A stretch of DNA of 9,539 bases from JAAYBQ01 sp035403465 (lineage in GTDB: Bacteria > Spirochaetota > UBA4802 > UBA5550), in NCBI GenBank assembly GCA_035403465.1, contig DAONFG010000078.1, positions 1-9,539 on the forward strand, read 5' to 3'. Below are positions 5,402 through 9,539 of the stretch, piece by piece. The position numbers were made by a program, and so were the translations under genes. Under the pieces are notes generated by a model. It made no database searches. It was not told the origin of the DNA and worked only from the letters and a program-made list of their open reading frames with translations. Position 1 is the stretch's first letter. Each line of letters opens with the position of its first letter.

Positions 5402-6112
5402 ATGAACAGAAAACTAATTATCTGCGCCTTAACTATGCTTATTGCTCTTACAATATCCTTCACATCCTGGTCAGATATTCCTGAATCCGGAACAGGTGAC
5501 CCTTTCATAAATGACACCGATGCCTCTGCAATTCAGCAAAAAGACGGGGATTTCAAACTGATCGTAAACGGTATTCTTCGTGCAGAGGGAAAAGTTAAAA
5601 ATTACAAAAAAGAGGGCGATTGGAAATTTTACTATATAAATTCAGGCGGTACACAACTTGAATTTGCCGGTACCTACAGAAATAACATGAAAAGCGGCCA
5701 GTGGACTACCTACTACGAAAACGGCAAAACCAGAGAACGCCTTACATACAGCAATAACGAAATACATGGAGTAGTGACTTCCTTTACATGTGAAGGCCTC
5801 CCGCTATCTGAAATATGGTACAAGAAAGGAAAAAGAGACGGGGTGTACAGGGAATACTACCCGAACGGGAATCCTAAAGAAATATCCCTTTATTCCAAAG
5901 GGATTAAAAACGGGACAGAAAACCTCTATTATCAGAACGGGAAGCGTCAATCGATCGGTAAGTACAAAAACGGAGTAAAAGACGGATTATGGAAATTCTT
6001 TTACGAAACAGGTAAAAGAAAGACCGAGGGGAATTTTAAAAACGATGCAAAAACCGGTAAATGGAAAAACTATACCGAAGATGAAAAAATCATGAATGAA
6101 GAAACATTTTAG
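5402..6112 (+). CDS. Exported MORN-repeat (YwqK-like) protein
   Basis: A 236-residue protein with a signal peptide (MNRKLIIC..., hydrophobic to about 20, likely released near residue 23) followed by about seven degenerate repeats of 23-25 residues from about 63 to the end. The repeat theme is Y-x-N/K-G-x-K-x-G-x-W-x-x-Y-Y-x-N-G-K; clear copies include TYRNNMKSGQWTTYYENGK (91-109), KRDGVYREYYPNGNPKE (144-160) and KYKNGVKDGLWKFFYETGK (187-205). This is the MORN_2 type found in proteins annotated as YwqK-family antitoxins, which form beta-hairpin ladders; the true function of most is unknown. Export makes a toxin-neutralising role in the cytoplasm unlikely and favours an envelope or secreted binding role. 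GGAAGGG (5389-5395) lies 6 nt before the ATG. The gene is divergent from flgG, and tatC starts 5 nt after it. Confidence 0.82.
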   Translation: MNRKLIICALTMLIALTISFTSWSDIPESGTGDPFINDTDASAIQQKDGDFKLIVNGILRAEGKVKNYKKEGDWKFYYINSGGTQLEFAGTYRNNMKSGQWTTYYENGKTRERLTYSNNEIHGVVTSFTCEGLPLSEIWYKKGKRDGVYREYYPNGNPKEISLYSKGIKNGTENLYYQNGKRQSIGKYKNGVKDGLWKFFYETGKRKTEGNFKNDAKTGKWKNYTEDEKIMNEETF

Positions 6113-6117
6113 CCATA

Positions 6118-7206
6118 ATGGTGAACAGAGTGAAAGAAAAAAAAACAAAAGCATCTCCAAAAACAAAAAAAGCTCCAGCCAAAAAGGCAACAGTTGTAAA
6201 ATCTGCAGCTTCAAAGAAGAAAGTACCCGTAAAGGCTAAACCGGCAGAAGTCAAAAAACTGATTACTGATGAATCCGCCAAACTGCCTGCAGCAGCAAAG
6301 AAAAAAGCTAAATTGCCCGGATTAATGGAACTTCTGATAGATGAAGCTGATAAACCAGCCGCAGCGTCAGGTGCACTTCCTCCTGCAGAAAAAGGTAAAA
6401 CAGCCGACCTTCCCGCTCCAAAGGATAATAAAGAAAAAGAAATCGAAGAAATCGATCCCGAGTCTCTAACACGTGGAGATCATCCCATGTCAATAGTTGA
6501 TCATCTCGATGAATTCAGGTCCAGATTCCTTAAAATATTCCTGGCTTTTATCATATTTACATTTGTCGCTTTCTATTTTTCCGACAGTATCGTTTATTAC
6601 ATAAATAAGCCTTTTCTTGATACCAATAACCAGCTTCATATTTTTAAGCTTACCGGCGGTTTCATGCTGCGCTTTAAGGCTTCAGCCGGCACCGCAATTC
6701 TGCTGCTTATTCCATATTTACTTTTTCATGCCTGGCGATTCATTGCCCCGGCAATAGGTAAAACAGAAAGAATGTTTTCCAGGCTCACTATCATATCTGC
6801 AGTACTTCTGTTCTATTCAGGTGTTGCTTTTGTTTTCTTTTTACTCATACCTTTCAGCATCAAGATGTTTTTAAGTTTTATCGGCACCTACATGATTACA
6901 ACTATCGGGGCCGATGATTACCTGAACATGATTTTCATTTTCTGTCTCCTGATGGGTATACTCTTCGAGATGCCGATCATCATGCTCGTACTTACAAAAT
7001 TCGGTGTAGTTACACCAGAGCTGCTCATTACAAAAAGAAAATATGCAATTGTGATAATATGGGTTATCGCAGCCCTGGTTTCTCCGCCGGATGTCATATC
7101 CATGGTACTATGCGGGATACCACTGATGGGTTTATATGAGATTTCAATAGTATTATCAAGATTCTCACTCATACGCAAAAAACGCAGAGAACTGGCACAA
7201 AAATAA
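6118..7206 (+). CDS. tatC: Sec-independent protein translocase TatC with Lys/Ala-rich N-terminal extension
   Basis: A 362-residue protein in two parts. Residues 124-362 are a complete TatC: MSIVDHLDEFRSR (124-136), six predicted membrane helices (about 138-157, 188-208, 224-246, 270-293, 309-325, 327-346), FIAPAIGKTERMF (208-220), LFEMPIIM (282-289) with the conserved Glu, and ALVSPPD (319-325). TatC binds twin-arginine signal peptides in the inner membrane and, with TatA/B, exports folded proteins; no tatA or tatB is in the window. Residues 1-123 have no counterpart in ordinary TatC (about 240-260 residues): the first 66 contain 22 Lys plus many Ala and Pro, like a histone H1 tail, and the stretch before the core is acidic. 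The ATG at 6118 has no clear ribosome site and may be coupled to the MORN stop 5 nt upstream. An internal ATG at 6487 with its own site would give a normal-length TatC. pgk follows 13 nt downstream. Confidence 0.93.
   Translation: MVNRVKEKKTKASPKTKKAPAKKATVVKSAASKKKVPVKAKPAEVKKLITDESAKLPAAAKKKAKLPGLMELLIDEADKPAAASGALPPAEKGKTADLPAPKDNKEKEIEEIDPESLTRGDHPMSIVDHLDEFRSRFLKIFLAFIIFTFVAFYFSDSIVYYINKPFLDTNNQLHIFKLTGGFMLRFKASAGTAILLLIPYLLFHAWRFIAPAIGKTERMFSRLTIISAVLLFYSGVAFVFFLLIPFSIKMFLSFIGTYMITTIGADDYLNMIFIFCLLMGILFEMPIIMLVLTKFGVVTPELLITKRKYAIVIIWVIAALVSPPDVISMVLCGIPLMGLYEISIVLSRFSLIRKKRRELAQK
6475..6478 (+). promoter_or_regulatory. Internal ribosome-site-like GGAG before the TatC core
   Basis: GGAG lies 8 nt before an in-frame ATG at 6487-6489. 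Initiation here would produce a 239-residue TatC starting MSIVDHLDEF, which is where typical family members begin. It competes with the upstream ATG at 6118, which has a poorer ribosome site. Confidence 0.4.
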
Positions 7207-7219
7207 AAGGATCCGACTT

Positions 7220-8404
7220 ATGACTGTAAAATATATCGACCAGGTTGACCTTAAACAAAAAAGAGTTATGGTAAGGGTGGATTATAACGTACCTTATGAC
7301 CGTGAAATGAACATAACAGACGACACGAGGATTAAGGCAACTATACCCACAATTGAATATTGCCTGAAAAACTCCGCCAGGATAATCCTTGTTTCACACC
7401 TCGGCAGGCCCAAAGGACAGGTAAAACCGTCAGCATCGCTTGCACCTGTCGCAGAAAGGCTTTCTGAGCTCATCGGGAAAAAAATACGTTTCATTGATAC
7501 GCCTCTTGGAAATGAAACAATAGAAATCAGCAGACATATTGCCCCTGGCGAGATTGTACTGCTCGAAAACGTCCGTTTTTATCCCGGAGAAGAGAAGAAC
7601 GATCGCGCCCTTGGTGAGCTTCTTGCAAAACATGCAGATGTATATATAAATGATGCATTTGCAGCAGCACACAGGGGGCATGCATCAAACTTTGCCGTGA
7701 CAGAATTCATCGACACTGTGGCTGCCGGATTTCTCCTCAAGGATGAGATTGAATTCAGCCAGAAAACCATTGAAAAGGCCCAAAAACCCTTCGGCGCCAT
7801 AATAGGCGGTGCAAAAGTATCATCAAAACTTGACGTTTTAAAGAATATCATTAACAAAGTAGACTTCCTGATAATCGGGGGCGGAATGGCATTTACGTTT
7901 CTCAGGGCACAGGGCTTTTCAATAGGAAAATCTCTTCTTGAAGAGGAATTGATTGATTCAGCGCTTGAAATACTTAAAAAGGCAAAAGAGAATAATATTG
8001 AAATACTTCTTCCCGTTGATATAATCGGTGCTGAGGAATTTGACAACGATTCGCCCGCTGAAACATACCCGGCGGAAAAAATACCTGAAAATATCATAGG
8101 ACTTGACATAGGACCCGATAGTGTACAATTATTTACAAAGAGAATAAAAACGGCAAAAACAATAATATGGAACGGCCCCATGGGAGCCTTTGAAATGCCG
8201 AATTTTGCGCAGGGCACAAACGAAATTGCAAGGGCACTTGCAGATTCTGACTGTTTCAGTATTGTAGGAGGCGGTGACAGCGTTACAGCAATTAACCAGG
8301 CGGGTGTTTCCGGAAGGATCGGATATATCTCTACGGGTGGTGGAGCATTCCTTGAACTTCTTGAAGGTAAGATTCTCCCGGGAATAGCCGCACTGGATAA
8401 ATAA
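7220..8404 (+). CDS. pgk: Phosphoglycerate kinase
   Basis: A complete 394-residue cytosolic enzyme of normal length. It transfers phosphate between 1,3-bisphosphoglycerate and ADP, the first ATP-yielding step of glycolysis, and runs in reverse in gluconeogenesis. Family signatures appear in order: RVDYNVP (19-25), SHLGRPKG (59-66), ENVRFYPGEEKND (116-128), NDAFAAAHRGHAS (144-156), IGGAKVSSKL (195-204), GGGMAFTFL (220-228), WNGPMGAFE (317-325), GGGDSVTA (350-357) and STGGGAFLELLEGK (371-384). The substrate-binding Asp, Asn, His and Arg residues and the nucleotide-domain Gly-rich loops are intact. AAGGA (7207-7211) lies 8 nt before the ATG, which begins 13 nt after the tatC stop, so pgk is probably the last gene of a MORN-tatC-pgk operon ended by the hairpin at 8429-8469. 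gap and tpi, frequent neighbours of pgk, are not present. Confidence 0.98.
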   Translation: MTVKYIDQVDLKQKRVMVRVDYNVPYDREMNITDDTRIKATIPTIEYCLKNSARIILVSHLGRPKGQVKPSASLAPVAERLSELIGKKIRFIDTPLGNETIEISRHIAPGEIVLLENVRFYPGEEKNDRALGELLAKHADVYINDAFAAAHRGHASNFAVTEFIDTVAAGFLLKDEIEFSQKTIEKAQKPFGAIIGGAKVSSKLDVLKNIINKVDFLIIGGGMAFTFLRAQGFSIGKSLLEEELIDSALEILKKAKENNIEILLPVDIIGAEEFDNDSPAETYPAEKIPENIIGLDIGPDSVQLFTKRIKTAKTIIWNGPMGAFEMPNFAQGTNEIARALADSDCFSIVGGGDSVTAINQAGVSGRIGYISTGGGAFLELLEGKILPGIAALDK

Positions 8405-8428
8405 AAATATATAAACGCCGGTAACAAT

Positions 8429-8469
8429 ATAAAGAAGGGAAGCGGCTTATGGCCGCTTCCCTTCTTTAT
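8429..8469. terminator. Bidirectional terminator hairpin between pgk and ppdK
   Basis: Bases 8429-8446 pair perfectly with 8452-8469 (18 bp, GC-rich at the top with AAGGGAAGCGGC) around a 5-nt TTATG loop. It lies 24 nt after the pgk stop and 20 nt beyond the stop of the convergent ppdK. The plus-strand foot is U-rich (TTCTTTATT), while no long U-run follows on the minus strand, so it should work best for pgk and probably also serves ppdK. Confidence 0.85.
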
Positions 8470-8489
8470 TATATACTGGTTATCAGTTT

Positions 8490-9539
8490 CTATGATTTAC
8501 TCAGATTGTACTGTGCAATGCCTAGTTTTGCAAGCGGAATCGAATATGGCGAACAGGATACATAATTAAGTCCCGCCTCGATACAGAATACAATATTATC
8601 AGGATTTGCACCATGCTCTCCACAAAGCCCCATTTTTATATCCGGCCTGGTAAGTTTGCCCCTGATTGCCGCAATTCCTATCAGTTCCTTGACAGGTTCA
8701 CCGAGAACCTTAAACGGATTGTTTTTTATGAGGTCGTATAATGAATAATCCGGGAAAAATGAGTTGGAATCATCCCTCGAAAGACCGTAAGTAGTCTGCG
8801 TAAGGTCATTTGTTCCGAAACTGAAGAATTCAGCATATTCAGCGATAGATCCTGCAGAAAGCGCTGCAGCAGGGAGTTCTATCATAGTACCTATCGAGTA
8901 TTCAATATCATCCATTCCGTACTCTTCAAGTACCTCTTCTTTAATATCCCTGAGTCCTTTAACTACTTTTCCTTCGATCTTCTTTCCGTTTCTTATAAAC
9001 TTGATTTCCTGCTCACTCATAACAATTGGAATCATTATTTCAGGAACAACATCAATCCCCTCTTTTTTCAGCATGCATGCGGCCTCAAAGATCGCCCTGC
9101 ACTGCATTTCATAAATTTCAGGATAAGTAACTGCAACCCTGCATCCCCTGTGTCCAAGCATTGGATTCATCTCGGCAAGCTCTTCGCATCTTGCAGAAAT
9201 ATCAGCAGCTTTCATGCTTTTCTTTCTTGTCTGCATGTATTTAACAAATTCATCCATACTGGCTTCCGATCTTGGGAGGAATTCATGCAAGGGCGCATCC
9301 AGGAGCCTTATGGTAACTGGTTTTCCTGACATAGATTTGAATAATTCATAGAAGTCCGATCGCTGCATCGGCTTTAGAAGATCAAGCGCTTTCAGCCTTT
9401 CCTCAAGAGTCTCTGCGATGATCATTTCCCTGAACTTCATGATTCGTTTCTCATTGAAGAACATGTGTTCTGTACGGCAGAGGCCTATACCCTCTGCTTT
9501 AAATTCTTTTGCTACAAGAGCATCCCTTTCCTGGTCCGC
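8490..9539 (-). CDS. ppdK: Pyruvate, phosphate dikinase, C-terminal part (truncated by window edge)
   Basis: The frame is open from the right edge to a TAG at 8490-8492, giving 349 residues of a protein usually about 880-900 long; the N-terminal ATP-grasp and the phosphohistidine domain lie outside. The visible part is the C-terminal PEP/pyruvate TIM barrel: GIGLCRTEHMFF (17-28), VTIRLLD (75-81), EMNPMLGHRGCR (123-134), GTMIELPAAAL (217-227), SFGTNDLTQ (240-248) and GLCGEHG (304-310), whose Cys is the family's catalytic acid/base. The enzyme interconverts PEP, AMP and PPi with pyruvate, ATP and phosphate. The GLCRTEHMFF and RLLD-APLHEFLP forms favour PPDK over PEP synthase or PTS enzyme I. 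An ATG at 9464 in this frame is an internal methionine within the motif, not a start. It converges on pgk across the terminator at 8429-8469. Confidence 0.96.
   Translation of the reverse strand, partial: ADQERDALVAKEFKAEGIGLCRTEHMFFNEKRIMKFREMIIAETLEERLKALDLLKPMQRSDFYELFKSMSGKPVTIRLLDAPLHEFLPRSEASMDEFVKYMQTRKKSMKAADISARCEELAEMNPMLGHRGCRVAVTYPEIYEMQCRAIFEAACMLKKEGIDVVPEIMIPIVMSEQEIKFIRNGKKIEGKVVKGLRDIKEEVLEEYGMDDIEYSIGTMIELPAAALSAGSIAEYAEFFSFGTNDLTQTTYGLSRDDSNSFFPDYSLYDLIKNNPFKVLGEPVKELIGIAAIRGKLTRPDIKMGLCGEHGANPDNIVFCIEAGLNYVSCSPYSIPLAKLGIAQYNLSKS

Noticed and set aside
7579..8427. Long open frame (282 codons) on the minus strand opposite pgk
   Set aside because: The predicted protein is Ser/Phe/Pro-rich with no recognisable motif, while the opposite strand encodes an intact phosphoglycerate kinase with every family signature.

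Overview
The window looks like a piece of chromosome from a motile diderm (Gram-negative-type) bacterium. It encodes both outer rings of the flagellar basal body, the P ring (FlgI) and the L ring (FlgH), which implies a peptidoglycan layer and an outer membrane. It also carries a Tat translocase subunit and two central-carbon enzymes, Pgk and pyruvate phosphate dikinase, the second being common in anaerobic or fermentative bacteria. The gene order, single-domain FlgJ, shortened FlgA and FlgH without a lipobox differ from the enterobacterial arrangement and fit a deep-branching or uncultured diderm lineage, but I cannot name the phylum from this sequence. No transposase, integrase, tRNA, rRNA or CRISPR array was seen; this reads as core chromosome.

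Layout from left to right. (1) Bases 1-246, minus strand: the N-terminal 82 codons of a class V aminotransferase / cysteine desulfurase-like enzyme that runs off the left edge. (2) Bases 247-593: a 347-bp divergent intergenic region with a candidate promoter for each neighbour, a perfect 7-bp-arm palindrome and further inverted repeats. (3) Bases 594-1868, plus strand: a TTG-started protein with two tandem HD-GYP (c-di-GMP phosphodiesterase type) domains. (4) Bases 1869-5209, minus strand: a tightly packed flagellar operon, flgG-flgA-flgH-flgI-flgJ, whose last stop codon abuts the HD-GYP stop codon with no base between. (5) Bases 5210-5401: an AT-rich divergent promoter region with a cluster of inverted repeats. 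(6) Bases 5402-8404, plus strand: a likely operon of an exported MORN-repeat (YwqK-like) protein, a TatC with an unusual Lys/Ala-rich N-terminal extension, and pgk. (7) Bases 8429-8469: a strong 18-bp-stem hairpin acting as a likely bidirectional terminator. (8) Bases 8490-9539, minus strand: the C-terminal 349 residues of pyruvate phosphate dikinase, running off the right edge.

How the parts relate. The flagellar operon makes the distal rod (FlgG), the P-ring chaperone (FlgA), both bushings (FlgH, FlgI) and the rod-binding factor (FlgJ): one coherent rod/ring assembly module. The convergent HD-GYP protein would lower c-di-GMP, which in many bacteria favours motility, so its position next to the flagellar genes is suggestive, but nothing in the sequence proves a functional link. 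The MORN-tatC-pgk operon mixes export and glycolysis and may simply be a housekeeping neighbourhood. The points most worth following are the histone-H1-like extension of TatC with a possible internal start, the double HD-GYP protein with its long structured leader, and the shortened FlgA. I found no clear case for a wholly new multi-gene system.
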